DNA of 42,614 nt, from contig CAJTOL010000027.1 of assembly GCA_910577645.1 (NCBI GenBank), positions 1 through 42,614 on the forward strand. The letters run 5' to 3'. A program made the translations under genes and the position numbers. Of the stretch, positions 16,148 through 24,575 are shown one piece after another. Position 1 is the stretch's first letter; every line of letters begins with the position of its first letter. Source of the DNA: an uncultured Lachnospiraceae bacterium. Lineage in GTDB: Bacteria; Bacillota; Clostridia; Lachnospirales; Lachnospiraceae. The notes under the pieces were generated by a model that saw nothing but the letters and a program-made list of their open reading frames with translations, did not search any database and had not been told where the DNA came from.

Positions 16148-16483
16148 AGCGCAGTATTCATTCCTTAGATTATAATTGGTAAAGTCCGCCGCCTCAAAGG
16201 TGGCGTCTCCCCTAGTTTATCAGAACATAGGGATGGTGTAAACAGAAACTTAAAGGTGCTGGATTTTATGAATTTTAGGGCCTTTTTATAGTACGTTTTA
16301 CAGCGTAAGTTTTTAATGGGTGCTAATCCCTGACTCACTGTAGTAGTGGGAAGGACGTGGGTGTTTTGCCCCCTATGGCTGTGAATGTACCCCTTTATTT
16401 TGGGAGAACTGACTTGGATGCGCTTGAAAAAGAAAAGTTTTTTGAGTATAATGAAATCGTGGCAGGGGCGAGGATTTGATAAA
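16148..16483. other. Intergenic stretch, mostly without recognised content
   Basis: The stretch holds GCCGCC/GGTGGC and CTCACT/AGTGGG small hairpins and the promoter at 16424-16452. Nothing else could be recognised. It marks the left edge of the A+T-rich accessory segment. Confidence 0.5.
16424..16452 (+). promoter_or_regulatory. Promoter of the Rpn-family gene
   Basis: TTGAAA (16424-16429) and TATAAT (16447-16452) are separated by 17 bp. The expected start is near 16459, which rules out translation starts before that point. Confidence 0.7.
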
Positions 16484-17524
16484 ATGCCTGCCATACATTC
16501 ATGCAGAAAGATGAGGCGGTGGATGCCATTGAAAGCAGATGCGGTTACAAAAGATTATGTAAAAGATACGGGCGTGTTTGCCGATATTTTCAATTACTAT
16601 ATTTATGGCGGGCGGCAGGTAATCCTGCCGGAGCAGCTTACGGAGCGTGATTCCACTAAAATTGCGCTGCCATATGGTGCAGATGGCGCTGTGGTTCCCG
16701 TCCAGAAATTCCGTGATGTGCAGAAGCTGTATGCTGCAATGACGGATGGAAAGATGGAATATGTCCTTTACGGTGCGGAGAACCAGGCGGAGATTCATTA
16801 TGCAATGGCGGTGAAAAATAATCTGTATGATGCGCTGGAATACGCAGGGCAGGTGGAAGAGGCGGCAAAGTCGCACCGAAGGGAAATGAAGCAGAAAAAA
16901 GAGCAGGGTGAAACTCCTGATGAAGAGGGAGGGAAAACACCAAATACAGGTGAATTCTTAAGCGGTTTTTGGGCAGGGGACAGACTGATACCATCCATAA
17001 CAGTGACCATATTTTTCGGCTCGGAAGAATGGGATGGGCCGTTAAGCCTGTTTGAAATGATGGATGTGTCTGACCCGGATGTGCTTGCCTGCATGGATAA
17101 TTACCATGTGCGTCTGATTGCACCGGCGCAGATGACAGACGAGGAAATTATGAAATTTCAGTCCAGCCTGCGGGAGGTCTTGCTGTTTATCAAGTATTCG
17201 AAAGACAAGGAAAATTTAAGCAGGGTGCTGGCAGTCAACGAAAAGCGTTTCCGGGAAGTGGAGCGCAGGGCGGCGGATGTGATTGAGGCAATTACAAATT
17301 CAGGTATAAAATATGATGAAGAAAACGAGGTGGTTAATGTGTGCCAAGCAATACAAGAAATTCGGATGGAAGAGCGAAAAATTGGTGAGCAGGACGGCGA
17401 ATTGAAAAAGGCTAGGGAAGCAGCTGAGAAATTGCACGAAATGGGGCTTGATACGGAGAAGATAGCTCAGGTGGTTGGCTATGCTGTGGAAACGGTAAAA
17501 GGCTGGCTTGGGCTTGAATCATAA
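16484..17524 (+). CDS. Rpn-family recombination-promoting nuclease / PD-(D/E)XK putative transposase
   Basis: About 346 residues from the chosen start. LKADAVTKDYVKDTGVFADIFNYYIYGGRQVI near the N-terminus, and the later MEYVLYGAENQAEIHYAMAVKNNLYDALEY (broken here only for description), follow the pattern of the Rpn/PF04754 group common in Lachnospiraceae. Known Rpn proteins are DNA endonucleases that raise recombination. The C-terminal third is a charged coiled coil ending in a helix-turn-helix-like GLDTEKIAQVVGYAVETVKGWL. The ORF is open to 16385, but the promoter at 16424-16452 excludes that start. ATG 16484 has GCGAGGA about 10 nt upstream; ATG 16523 is an alternative. The island setting suggests a mobile gene. 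Confidence 0.75.
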   Translation: MPAIHSCRKMRRWMPLKADAVTKDYVKDTGVFADIFNYYIYGGRQVILPEQLTERDSTKIALPYGADGAVVPVQKFRDVQKLYAAMTDGKMEYVLYGAENQAEIHYAMAVKNNLYDALEYAGQVEEAAKSHRREMKQKKEQGETPDEEGGKTPNTGEFLSGFWAGDRLIPSITVTIFFGSEEWDGPLSLFEMMDVSDPDVLACMDNYHVRLIAPAQMTDEEIMKFQSSLREVLLFIKYSKDKENLSRVLAVNEKRFREVERRAADVIEAITNSGIKYDEENEVVNVCQAIQEIRMEERKIGEQDGELKKAREAAEKLHEMGLDTEKIAQVVGYAVETVKGWLGLES

Positions 17525-17664
17525 TACATGGTTATTTGCTGACCCCTCTAAAAAATAATTAACAGCGGTTCGGGTGGCTATTACAAAGTGATGCTATAAG
17601 AATTTGGGTACTCGTAGGCAAAAGTATAAAAAATGGCTTAAAATCAAGATTAGTAAAGTTTGGC

Positions 17665-17700
17665 GGGGTTCATTACAGTGGGTGGTGAACCCCTATTTTT
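17665..17700 (+). terminator. Terminator downstream of the Rpn-family gene
   Basis: GGGGTTCA (17665-17672) pairs perfectly with TGAACCCC (17686-17693) and is followed by TATTTTTGTGTTTTT. It lies 140 nt after the stop codon, in a 443-nt gene-free stretch (17525-17967) that otherwise holds only the operator pair and promoter listed below. Confidence 0.75.
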
Positions 17701-17843
17701 GTGTTTTTGATGCCGGTGATAGAGGGGCGGTTAGGGAAAATTACTATTAGGCAAAAATAGTGGATTTCGGTGAGAAATATAAGCTTTTTTAGAAAATATT
17801 CGGTTTAATACATTGTATGGATAGGTATATAAAACACGTACAT

Positions 17844-17863
17844 GACTATTAAAATGAATAGTC
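17844..17863. promoter_or_regulatory. Distal operator, GACTAT-N8-ATAGTC
   Basis: Inverted repeat GACTATT-6 nt-AATAGTC. Its half-sites and 8-nt core spacing are the same as at 17923-17942, 79 bp away. Probably bound by the regulator encoded at 17968. Confidence 0.6.
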
Positions 17864-17907
17864 GTATGACAGAATAAGAAATCCATAATCAATAAATATT
17901 TGAACTA

Positions 17908-17934
17908 TTGACAATTTATATAGACTATGATAAT
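17908..17934 (+). promoter_or_regulatory. Promoter of the XRE-type regulator
   Basis: TTGACA at 17908-17913. The -10 is GATAAT at 17929-17934 (15-bp spacer) or TAATCT at 17931-17936 (17-bp spacer). The proximal operator covers the -10 region. Confidence 0.6.
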
Positions 17935-17942
17935 CTATAGTC
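17923..17942. promoter_or_regulatory. Proximal operator, GACTAT-N8-ATAGTC
   Basis: An inverted repeat with 6-bp perfect arms over the -10 box and likely transcription start. It is placed to block transcription of the downstream regulator gene. Confidence 0.65.
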
Positions 17943-17967
17943 AATTAGACGAAACGGAGGAATAAGT

Positions 17968-18957
17968 ATGAGTGAAGAAATTAAAGTTCATCCGATAAAA
18001 TCTTTTAAAGACTATGGCTTGGCAAAGCGAAGTTTCGAGGAACTGACAAAAAAAATTAGCTCGTTACAGTTGGATTTGGAATTGGAAGATGAAGAAACAC
18101 CTAAACTGGAGAGTAAAATTATAGAACTGAAACAAAAGTCAGAGGAGCAAAAAAAGCTTATTACTGAGTTTATAAATGCACAGGCAAATTATGATTCCAA
18201 GTTTTTGGGCAGTAATCTGGAGTATTTGCTTAAGATGAATAGTTTGCGGATTTCTGATCTCGAAGAACTGTTGGGCGTGAGTGCAGGGTATGTTTCTAGG
18301 ACTGTTAATCCAGATTCAAAGAAAAGATTGTCTGTGGATATTGTTTGGAAAATATCAGTGATTTTTCAAGTAAATGTTGATGATCTTTTAAACATTGATT
18401 TTCGGATTCCTACCCAGTCTTTATGCGATGTAATTGCCTTTTTTGAGAAATTGAAGCACGAAACTGATGAAGCAATAATTCATTGGAAAAACCAGGGTAA
18501 TAAGAAAGAGAATCATGTAGGAGTATTTTTCATAGAATTGGGGGAAGGTAGACTAGATGGAACAAAGCGGTATCAGTATGCTCCAAATGGGAATGTAAAT
18601 GAAACAAAAGCAGTAGGGCTTACGGACGATATTTTTTCTGCAGAAACCAGCATAGGCGAACTTTACCTTTTGCCGCTTGAAAATCAATTTGGTGAAAAGG
18701 GATATGAACTGTATCGTTATCCAGACTATGGTGCATACTTGGATTTAGTATGCTCAACTTTTGATGATAAAAGTAATAAATTGAAAGGAAAATGTGATGA
18801 ACTTTTTAAATCTGTGAAGTTACATGAATCGGATTTTGTAATATCTGAATCGGCAAAGAATTTGATTGACAGGTATTTAAATCCTAATAGGAGCAATGCG
18901 CCAGATGGTTTTATGAACATACCAGATAGCATTGACGAAGGATTGCCATTTAATTAA
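17968..18957 (+). CDS. XRE-type HTH regulator with N-terminal coiled coil and SSB-like tail
   Basis: 329 residues; a DNA-binding protein of unknown target. Residues about 20-75 form a heptad-like coiled coil (LTKKISSLQLDLELEDEE onwards). A helix-turn-helix of XRE type covers about 85-150: NLEYLLKMNSLRISDLEELL, then GVSAGYVSRTVN and VDIVWKISVIFQVNVDDLL. The C-terminal half has no recognised domain. It ends DSIDEGLPFN, which resembles the acidic DDDxPF tip that single-stranded DNA-binding proteins use to recruit partners. The ATG follows ACGGAGGAA. Codon use is clearly A+T-richer than in the flanking housekeeping genes, pointing to transfer. Two matching palindromes upstream suggest autoregulation. 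A zinc-ribbon gene follows after 12 nt. Confidence 0.7.
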   Translation: MSEEIKVHPIKSFKDYGLAKRSFEELTKKISSLQLDLELEDEETPKLESKIIELKQKSEEQKKLITEFINAQANYDSKFLGSNLEYLLKMNSLRISDLEELLGVSAGYVSRTVNPDSKKRLSVDIVWKISVIFQVNVDDLLNIDFRIPTQSLCDVIAFFEKLKHETDEAIIHWKNQGNKKENHVGVFFIELGEGRLDGTKRYQYAPNGNVNETKAVGLTDDIFSAETSIGELYLLPLENQFGEKGYELYRYPDYGAYLDLVCSTFDDKSNKLKGKCDELFKSVKLHESDFVISESAKNLIDRYLNPNRSNAPDGFMNIPDSIDEGLPFN

Positions 18958-18969
18958 GGGGGACTATGA

Positions 18970-19170
18970 ATGGAAGGAATAAAAACCAAAGGGGTAATCA
19001 AATGCCCTTGCTGTAGAAAAGGAAAGATTGTAGCGTATGAAGATGCTGCAGGAAAATCCTCTATTCAATGTGGCAAATGCCATACTTTTTTACTGGTGGA
19101 TTATGATAAAATGACTGCGGAACCAACTTTGCGGGAGAGAGAAGTTTACAAGATGGTGGTAAATGTATAA
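18970..19170 (+). CDS. Small zinc-ribbon protein
   Basis: 66 residues with CPCC (residues 12-15) and CGKC (about 34-37), a pair of CxxC knuckles that would bind one zinc ion. Nothing else is recognisable. GGGGGACTATGA supplies a ribosome site before the ATG. It is 12 nt downstream of the XRE-type gene and probably co-transcribed. Similar small ribbons are common in phages and integrative elements, often as transcription-linked or DNA-binding helpers; the function here is unknown. Confidence 0.6.
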   Translation: MEGIKTKGVIKCPCCRKGKIVAYEDAAGKSSIQCGKCHTFLLVDYDKMTAEPTLREREVYKMVVNV

Positions 19171-19218
19171 GGAAGTGTTTGCTGACTGAGCAACAGGGCG
19201 TTATATAGGACAGCTACT

Positions 19219-19281
19219 AATAGCCAGAGCAGATTATTGGGACAGAGCATAGACTCTGCCAGATAATTTGTTCTGGCTATT
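19219..19281 (+). terminator. Long hairpin terminator of the XRE/zinc-ribbon unit
   Basis: Two arms of about 28 nt (starting AATAGCCAGA, ending TCTGGCTATT) pair almost throughout with G-U wobbles, around the loop CATAGA. TTACTT follows. The unusual length suggests a mobile or phage-type transcript end. Confidence 0.7.
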
Positions 19282-19356
19282 TTACTTGTATAAATAGGAT
19301 AAGGGGCAAGATTTGTATATGATATTTAGATTATTTTGAGAAAGGATGGGACGGAT

Positions 19357-19485
19357 ATGGCAAACTACATTATTCAATTATTGGGAGGGATTGATAAATT
19401 TCTATCTGCGCTGATTGTATTTATCGTAATAAATTACATAGTGGAACTAATTCTTGTCAAAAGCATAGTGGCTGGAACAAAGTGA
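19357..19485 (+). CDS. Small membrane protein, holin-like fragment
   Basis: 42 residues. The ATG follows AAAGGATGGGACGG. The protein is one strongly hydrophobic helix, FLSALIVFIVINYIVELILV, after LLGGIDK. This resembles the N-terminal span of phage holins of the toxin-secretion/lysis holin group (LGG...IVFxxxDYITG), whose usual length is over 100 residues. It is therefore probably a truncated holin or a separate small membrane peptide. It lies in the A+T-rich island, with no lysin gene near. The holin link is inference from pattern. Confidence 0.4.
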   Translation: MANYIIQLLGGIDKFLSALIVFIVINYIVELILVKSIVAGTK

Positions 19486-19486
19486 A

Positions 19487-19508
19487 AGCCAGCGCCTTGA
19501 GACGCTGG
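19487..19508 (+). terminator. Hairpin after the holin-like fragment
   Basis: GCCAGCG and CGCTGGC form a 7-bp perfect stem just after the stop codon. There is no T-run, so its strength as a terminator is doubtful. Confidence 0.35.
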
Positions 19509-19611
19509 CCTAGCAACAAAGAGTTATACCCGTTCTACAAGCCACCCCGTTTTACAGGTGGTATTGACTCCCTTTGACGAGATGCTGGTTGCCATGTATG
19601 CCACACCCTCG

Positions 19612-19645
19612 CCGCCTTGCGGCCGCAAGCGGCCGTCCCAGGCGG
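19612..19645. repeat. G+C-rich palindromic hairpin at the asnB 3' end
   Basis: The 14-bp perfect palindrome CTTGCGGCCGCAAG (19616-19629) overlaps the inverted repeat CGGCCGC-AA-GCGGCCG (19620-19635), enclosed by CCGCCT/AGGCGG. It lies directly after the asnB stop codon and may end that transcript, though no U-run follows. Confidence 0.5.
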
Positions 19646-21505
19646 TTAACGGAAATCCGGAAGCTTTGGCCGGTACTGCCGCAGCCAGAAATCAATCTGG
19701 ATCAGGTAAGCCATCATCTGAGGCGCAGCCATAAGCTGGCCGTACCAGGGCTTTCCATAGTCGGAAGGGCTGGCCAAAAAGGCCAGGACCTTTTTCTTAT
19801 CAATAAAGGGGAGAACCGGAGAGGAAGAGTCCTCTAAGATCTCCCTTACCCGGGCAGAAAGCAAGGCCTCATAGGCAGTGTCATAGGTTTTCGGATAGGG
19901 AGATTTTTTGCGGAACAAAACCTCATCCGGCAGCTGTCCCCGGCCTGCCTGGCGCAGCAAATTTTTCACAATGCCGTCCCGGGCTTTCATCTCCCAGGGA
20001 ACATTCCACAGGTACTCAATAATCCGGTAATCCGCAAAGGGGACTCTGGCTTTTAAACCGGAGTGCATACTGGCTCTGTCCATTCTGTCCAGCAGGGTCT
20101 GCATAAACCAGCGAAGATTCAGATAGGAGATTTCCCTTCTGCGGGCCTCCGTGGGGGATTCGCCGGGAAGCGCAGGAACCTGGGCCAGGGAAGCTTCATA
20201 GCGGTTTTTCACATACTCTTCCATCTTAAGCTCACTTAGGAAATCATCGGATAAAAGAACCTGCCTGGCTTTTAAATCCATGGTCCATGGGAAGGTGGAA
20301 GCCTGGAAACATTCCTCCCTGTGAAACCATGGATATCCTCCGAAAATTTCATCTGCACATTCTCCGGTTAAGGCTGCCGGGGAAAGTGGGGCAACCTGGG
20401 AACAGAAATATATAAGGGAAGAGTCAACATCCGCCATAGCAGGAAGATCGTGGGCCAGAACCGAAGCTTCCAAAAGGTCAAACTGATCTTTGGCAGAGCA
20501 CTCTAAAAAATGGTGGTCAGAATCTAAATAATCTACCATTTTTTCTACATATGGCTTATCCAGAGAGGGCTGAAAAGAGTTGGCCTTAAAATTTTTATCG
20601 TTGCCGGTAAAATCAAAAGAAAAGGTGGTAAGCTGTTTGTTTTTCTTTTTTAGTTCCCTGGCGCAGATGGCAGAAACCAGGGAAGAGTCAACGCCGCCGG
20701 ATAAAAAGGCGCATACAGGAGAGTCTGGTTTCATCTGCCTGCAGACAGCGTCTTCCAAAAGCCAGGAAGTTTTTTCAATGGTTTCCGAATAGCTGTCCTC
20801 ATGGGGAAGGCTTTTTAATTCCCAGTAGGAGCAAACCCGGATACCGCTTAGAGAGCAGGAAAGGAAGTGGCCGGGGAGAACCTCGAGAATCCCCTTAAAT
20901 ACGCCGCTTCCGCTGGTTTTTGCAGGTCCCAGGCTAAAGATCTCATTAAGGCCCTCTAAGGTAAGCTCCGGCTTTAAGCCCGGCCAGGCAAAAAGGCCTT
21001 TAAGCTCAGAAGAAAAGACTACCGTTCCCTCCCGGATAGAGTAAAAAAGAGGCTTTATCCCGGAGCGGTCCCGGTAGAGAAGGAGCCGTTTTTGAGCGCA
21101 GTCGGCAATGGCAATGGCAAATACGCCGTTTAGCTTTTTTACGAAATCCGGCCCGTATTCTAAATAGGCAGCCAATATAATCCGGGTATCTTCCGGGCCT
21201 TCAAAGGTATGGCCCAGACTCTCCAGTTCTTTTTTTAGCTCCGGGGCGTTGTAGAGCTCCCCGTCCCAGAGGACGGCAATGGAACTGCCGTTTATGGTCT
21301 CTTTTAAAGGAAGGGAACCGGAGTCGGAAGCCGGCGGGTCTGAACACACCTGGGCCAGGCCGAAACAGTTAAAAACACAGGTTCCCTGCTGGCGGGGCCC
21401 CCGATGTTTTAAGGCAAGGTTCATAGAATCTAATATATCTTGACAATAGGATTCTTTTTTCGCAAAATCCTGTTCTGGATGGAAAAATCCGGAGATTCCG
21501 CACAT
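19646..21505 (-). CDS. asnB: Asparagine synthase (glutamine-hydrolysing)
   Basis: Converts aspartate to asparagine with glutamine and ATP. Seen: 619 residues. An N-terminal class II glutamine amidotransferase starts MCGISGFF with C2 as the nucleophile. The synthase domain has the ATP pyrophosphatase loop SGGVDSSLVSA and a later GECADEIFGGYPWF. The ATG is 10 nt downstream of AAAGGAG. It is 31 nt downstream of a membrane transporter gene on the same strand and is probably co-transcribed. This suggests the transporter moves an amino acid or carboxylate linked to asparagine or aspartate, but that is inference. Confidence 0.95.
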   Translation of the reverse strand: MCGISGFFHPEQDFAKKESYCQDILDSMNLALKHRGPRQQGTCVFNCFGLAQVCSDPPASDSGSLPLKETINGSSIAVLWDGELYNAPELKKELESLGHTFEGPEDTRIILAAYLEYGPDFVKKLNGVFAIAIADCAQKRLLLYRDRSGIKPLFYSIREGTVVFSSELKGLFAWPGLKPELTLEGLNEIFSLGPAKTSGSGVFKGILEVLPGHFLSCSLSGIRVCSYWELKSLPHEDSYSETIEKTSWLLEDAVCRQMKPDSPVCAFLSGGVDSSLVSAICARELKKKNKQLTTFSFDFTGNDKNFKANSFQPSLDKPYVEKMVDYLDSDHHFLECSAKDQFDLLEASVLAHDLPAMADVDSSLIYFCSQVAPLSPAALTGECADEIFGGYPWFHREECFQASTFPWTMDLKARQVLLSDDFLSELKMEEYVKNRYEASLAQVPALPGESPTEARRREISYLNLRWFMQTLLDRMDRASMHSGLKARVPFADYRIIEYLWNVPWEMKARDGIVKNLLRQAGRGQLPDEVLFRKKSPYPKTYDTAYEALLSARVREILEDSSSPVLPFIDKKKVLAFLASPSDYGKPWYGQLMAAPQMMAYLIQIDFWLRQYRPKLPDFR

Positions 21506-21536
21506 AGTTTTATACTCCTTTCAAAATCTTTACAGT

Positions 21537-22934
21537 TTACAAAAGCAGGCAGACGACAACAAAAGTACAGGCAAAGCCGATGAGAACCGGCAGGAAATTT
21601 TTCCGGGCAAGTTCTAAGGGGCTGACATTGCAGATGGCGGCTACCGGGATTAAGCCCCAGGGCACAAGGGTGCCGCCGCCTACGAAGATGGCGGTAATCT
21701 GGCCTAATGCGGCAAGCACCGGAACGGAGGCCCCTACGGCGGTGCCGAAGGTGTTTGCCAGAGCGCCGGTTAGAGGAAGGCCGGAAAAGCCGGATCCGTC
21801 CAGACCGGTTAGAGCCCCTACGATCATCTGAATTGCCGCGGTAAAATATTTGTTTAAGGGGGCATGGGACGCCAGCCAGACCGCCCAGTCATTCATAATA
21901 CCGCCGGAGAAGGAGTCCCCCATAATGGTGGAAATCCCTTCCCCGCCTAAAAAGAAAAATGCGCCGATGGCGATTACCGGGGCAAAGATGCGGATGGCAA
22001 AGAGAAATCCGTCGGTAAGATAGCCGGTGATCTTTTCCAGAGAATCCTTTGGGGAGGCCAAAACGGCTCCTAAGCACATGAGAAGGACGGCTGTGCCGGA
22101 CACAATACTGGTAGCATCCCCGCCTCGAAGGTCAAAAACCAACATAGCGGCAATGTCGGCGAAAAAGGCAAGGGGAGTGGCCACGGCCAGGATTTTTGCC
22201 GGACGGGAAAGGGGGCCGGAGGGAGAAAAAGAAGAGGCGCTTTGATACTCCCGGGATTTCCGGGTGGCATTCCCTGCCAGAGAAAAGGACATGGTTTTGC
22301 GGTTTAACAGGAAGGCGGATACAGTGGTGGCAATCCCCATGACCCAGAATACCGGACGGCCCTGGGTAAGAATCTGGCTGGCCGGGATTCCCGCTGCTGA
22401 GGCGGAGATAGCCGGGGCTCCCTGAACCACCACATCATAGCTTAAGGCAATGCCGTGGCCAAACAGGTTCATGGCCATAGCGGCAGCCAAAGGCGTAAGA
22501 CCGGCCTGGATAGCAAAGGGAAGCATAATGGCTCCTACCAGGGCTACAGAAGGGGAAGGCCATAAAAACAGGGAGAAAATCAGCATGGTAAAACCTAAAA
22601 TCCACCAGGTCAGAGCCGGGGTTTTCATAATCCGGGACATAGGCTTCATCAGCAGGTAGTCGCTTCCCAGATCGCTTAAAGCTTTAGACAGAGCGCTGAC
22701 CAGGGCGATGGTGGCGATAATTTCCATAAACTCTTTTCCGGCGTATAACATTGCGTTAAATACGGTCTGGATGCCGCCGATAATATTTCCGCGGCCTGTC
22801 AGGCCAAGAAGGAAGAGGAAGCCGATGCAGACGGCCGGCGTGTCTTTCCGCATAACCATAACGCCGAGAATTACAATAACCCCTGCAAGGTAGAGAAAAT
22901 GAAGAGGGGTCAGGACAGCTGCGGTTTCTAACAT
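21537..22934 (-). CDS. Multi-span secondary transporter (ion transporter superfamily-like)
   Basis: 465 residues with about 11-12 hydrophobic spans. Repeated motifs include WPSPSVALVGAIMLPFAIQAGL, AMNLFGHGIALSYDVVVQGAP, GALTGLDGSGFSGLPLTGALANTFG and VGGGTLVPWGLIPVAAI. These are typical of the IT superfamily (gluconate, C4-dicarboxylate, citrate and Na+/H+ type carriers). The exact family and substrate cannot be assigned by eye. The ATG follows AGGAGTG. It lies 31 nt upstream of asnB in an apparent two-gene unit, so aspartate, asparagine or another carboxylate is a reasonable guess. A -10-like TATAAT sits at 22955-22960 on the minus strand. Confidence 0.7.
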   Translation of the reverse strand: MLETAAVLTPLHFLYLAGVIVILGVMVMRKDTPAVCIGFLFLLGLTGRGNIIGGIQTVFNAMLYAGKEFMEIIATIALVSALSKALSDLGSDYLLMKPMSRIMKTPALTWWILGFTMLIFSLFLWPSPSVALVGAIMLPFAIQAGLTPLAAAMAMNLFGHGIALSYDVVVQGAPAISASAAGIPASQILTQGRPVFWVMGIATTVSAFLLNRKTMSFSLAGNATRKSREYQSASSFSPSGPLSRPAKILAVATPLAFFADIAAMLVFDLRGGDATSIVSGTAVLLMCLGAVLASPKDSLEKITGYLTDGFLFAIRIFAPVIAIGAFFFLGGEGISTIMGDSFSGGIMNDWAVWLASHAPLNKYFTAAIQMIVGALTGLDGSGFSGLPLTGALANTFGTAVGASVPVLAALGQITAIFVGGGTLVPWGLIPVAAICNVSPLELARKNFLPVLIGFACTFVVVCLLL

Positions 22935-22996
22935 AGATACACTCCTGATTTTAAATTATAGTCTACAATATGTGGCCTGTGGGAATGGGGTGCGGC

Positions 22997-23025
22997 TTGA
23001 CAGGAGAGAAAAAGCAGGTTACAAT
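22997..23025 (+). promoter_or_regulatory. Promoter of the YitT gene
   Basis: TTGACA (22997-23002) and TACAAT (23020-23025) are separated by 17 bp. The predicted start near 23032 puts leader repeat copy C at the very 5' end of the transcript. Confidence 0.75.
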
Positions 23026-23036
23026 ATGCCGGAATG

Positions 23037-23093
23037 TGTTCTGACAAACTGGCAGGTGACGCATAACGGCGCGCGCCGATACATTTAGGAGGG
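23037..23093 (+). repeat. Structured leader repeat, copy C (partial)
   Basis: TTCTGAC...TGGCAGGTGACGC...GCGCGCCGATaCAT...TTAGGAGGG aligns with the second half of copy A at 12459-12518. It keeps the second hairpin in weakened form and the terminal AGGAGG, which is 6 nt from the start codon at 23100. The first hairpin and small ORF are missing. Confidence 0.6.
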
Positions 23094-23099
23094 CCGGAG

Positions 23100-23981
23100 A
23101 TGAAACAAAAGAAATGGATCCGGGATGTGCTGCTGATACTGGCGGCCAATACAATTTATGCTTTAGGAGTGGTAATGTTTTTATTGCCCAACGGGTTTAT
23201 TATGGGAGGGACAACAGGCCTTGCTTTGGCAGCCCAAAATTATTTTGGCATCCCTATTACCGGCTTTGTCTCGGTATTTAATATCGGGATGTTCCTTTTG
23301 GGGGCCGGGATCCTTGGAAAAAAGTTTGCCATGACTACAATTTTAAGCACCTTTTATTACCCATTTATTCTGGGAGTACTCCAGAATATCCCGGAATTGG
23401 CTCAGACCGGCGGGGATATGATGCTTTTTGCAGTATTTGGAGGAGGAATGATTGGAATCGGCATCGGTATCGTTATCCGGTGTGGGGCCTCCACAGGAGG
23501 AATGGATATTCCGCCGCTGCTGGCAAGACGTTTTTTCGGAGTGCCGGTGTCCATAACTATGTATGTCCTGGATGTGGTGATCCTGCTTTTGCAGGCATCA
23601 TTTTCTGACAGAACCCAGATTCTTTACGGCATTTTGCTTGTGCTCTTATATACGGTAGTATTAGAAGAAGTGCTGGTAATGGGAGAAGCCAAAACCCAGG
23701 TAAAGATAATCAGCACAAAATACGAAGCGATTAATGAGATGATTATCCGGGATTTAGATCGGGGTTCCACTTTGCTCCACGGAGAAACCGGATTTTTAAG
23801 AGAGGAGAGGCCGGTGCTTTTAACCGTGATTTCCAACCGGGAGCTTCCCAGGCTCAGCCGGGCAGTGCAGGAGATGGATCCGGAGGCCTTTTTAGTTATC
23901 AGTCAGGTAAAAGAAGTGCGGGGCCGGGGGTTTTCCCTGCAGAAAATGTGGGGAGAAAGGAAATGGGATGGAGACAACTGA
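23100..23981 (+). CDS. YitT family membrane protein (DUF161 and DUF2179)
   Basis: 293 residues: five or six membrane spans (about 10-175) with the GGTTGLA and IRCGASTGGMDI type motifs of DUF161. A cytoplasmic DUF2179 domain at about 205-285 reads VKIISTKYEAINEMIIRDLDRGSTLLHGETGF. The family is widespread in Firmicutes with no firmly established function; the C-terminal domain may bind a nucleotide or other ligand. The start ATG follows AGGAGGGC from the leader repeat. It is a single-gene transcript from a strong promoter, divergent from the transporter-asnB unit. Confidence 0.88.
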   Translation: MKQKKWIRDVLLILAANTIYALGVVMFLLPNGFIMGGTTGLALAAQNYFGIPITGFVSVFNIGMFLLGAGILGKKFAMTTILSTFYYPFILGVLQNIPELAQTGGDMMLFAVFGGGMIGIGIGIVIRCGASTGGMDIPPLLARRFFGVPVSITMYVLDVVILLLQASFSDRTQILYGILLVLLYTVVLEEVLVMGEAKTQVKIISTKYEAINEMIIRDLDRGSTLLHGETGFLREERPVLLTVISNRELPRLSRAVQEMDPEAFLVISQVKEVRGRGFSLQKMWGERKWDGDN

Positions 23982-24015
23982 TAATAAAAAGGCCGCTGGT
24001 TTCATTTTAAAGTTT

Positions 24016-24510
24016 TCAGGCTTCCCTGCAAAAAACTACAATATCTTCCGGTACCGTCAGGGCCGGGATACTTCTTGTGGTAGCGGAAAAGATTACCAGA
24101 AGAAGGTTTCCGCCTGGGATTTGGCGGATTTTCTGACCATTTGGAGTCAGGATGTCCGTGTCACTGTCCGGGGTTAAACGCAAGGTTCCGTCAGAGCTGG
24201 TCAGGGTGTGGTCAAATACATCCAAAACCGCCTGGGAGCCTTTTTCTGTTTCCGCAATTACCAGGGCAGTGTAGCGGGGAGGATAGATAAGAGGAACAGG
24301 GGCGTTGGGATCGTAAAAGGCGGTAATCCTGTCTCCGGATTTTAGGGATTCATTTTCGTGGACATAGGTATTGGGGGTAAGGACCAGGGAAGCAGCTCCC
24401 TGACTGGTTTGGAGTTCCAGAAGGAAGGAGCACAGGCTCTGGGCTCCGCCCTCTCCGGCCAGACTGTGGACAGCGGTAATAGTTCCTGTAATAGAAGGAA
24501 AAGAATTCAT
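24016..24510 (-). CDS. Hypothetical protein, beta-rich
   Basis: 164 residues with no signal peptide or membrane span. The middle (SLKSGDRITAFYDPNAPVPL, IYPPRYTALVIAE) resembles a beta-rich module seen beside copper amine oxidase-like domains in clostridial secreted proteins; this is a weak pattern match. It has a ribosome site GGAGAACC. It is convergent with the YitT gene and divergent from the HD-domain gene. The lack of a secretion signal argues for a cytoplasmic role. Function unknown. Confidence 0.6.
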   Translation of the reverse strand: MNSFPSITGTITAVHSLAGEGGAQSLCSFLLELQTSQGAASLVLTPNTYVHENESLKSGDRITAFYDPNAPVPLIYPPRYTALVIAETEKGSQAVLDVFDHTLTSSDGTLRLTPDSDTDILTPNGQKIRQIPGGNLLLVIFSATTRSIPALTVPEDIVVFCREA

Positions 24511-24575
24511 GAAGGTTCTCCAAAAAGTAAGTTTACTGTAGAATATGATAATCCCGTCTGTCTGTTACGAATTCC

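Noticed and set aside
16290..16390. Stretch GGGTGCTAATCCCTGACT then CACTGTAG, faintly like a cobalamin riboswitch core
   Set aside because: The later conserved parts of the aptamer are missing, the order is wrong, and the downstream gene is an Rpn-type nuclease, not a cobalamin gene.
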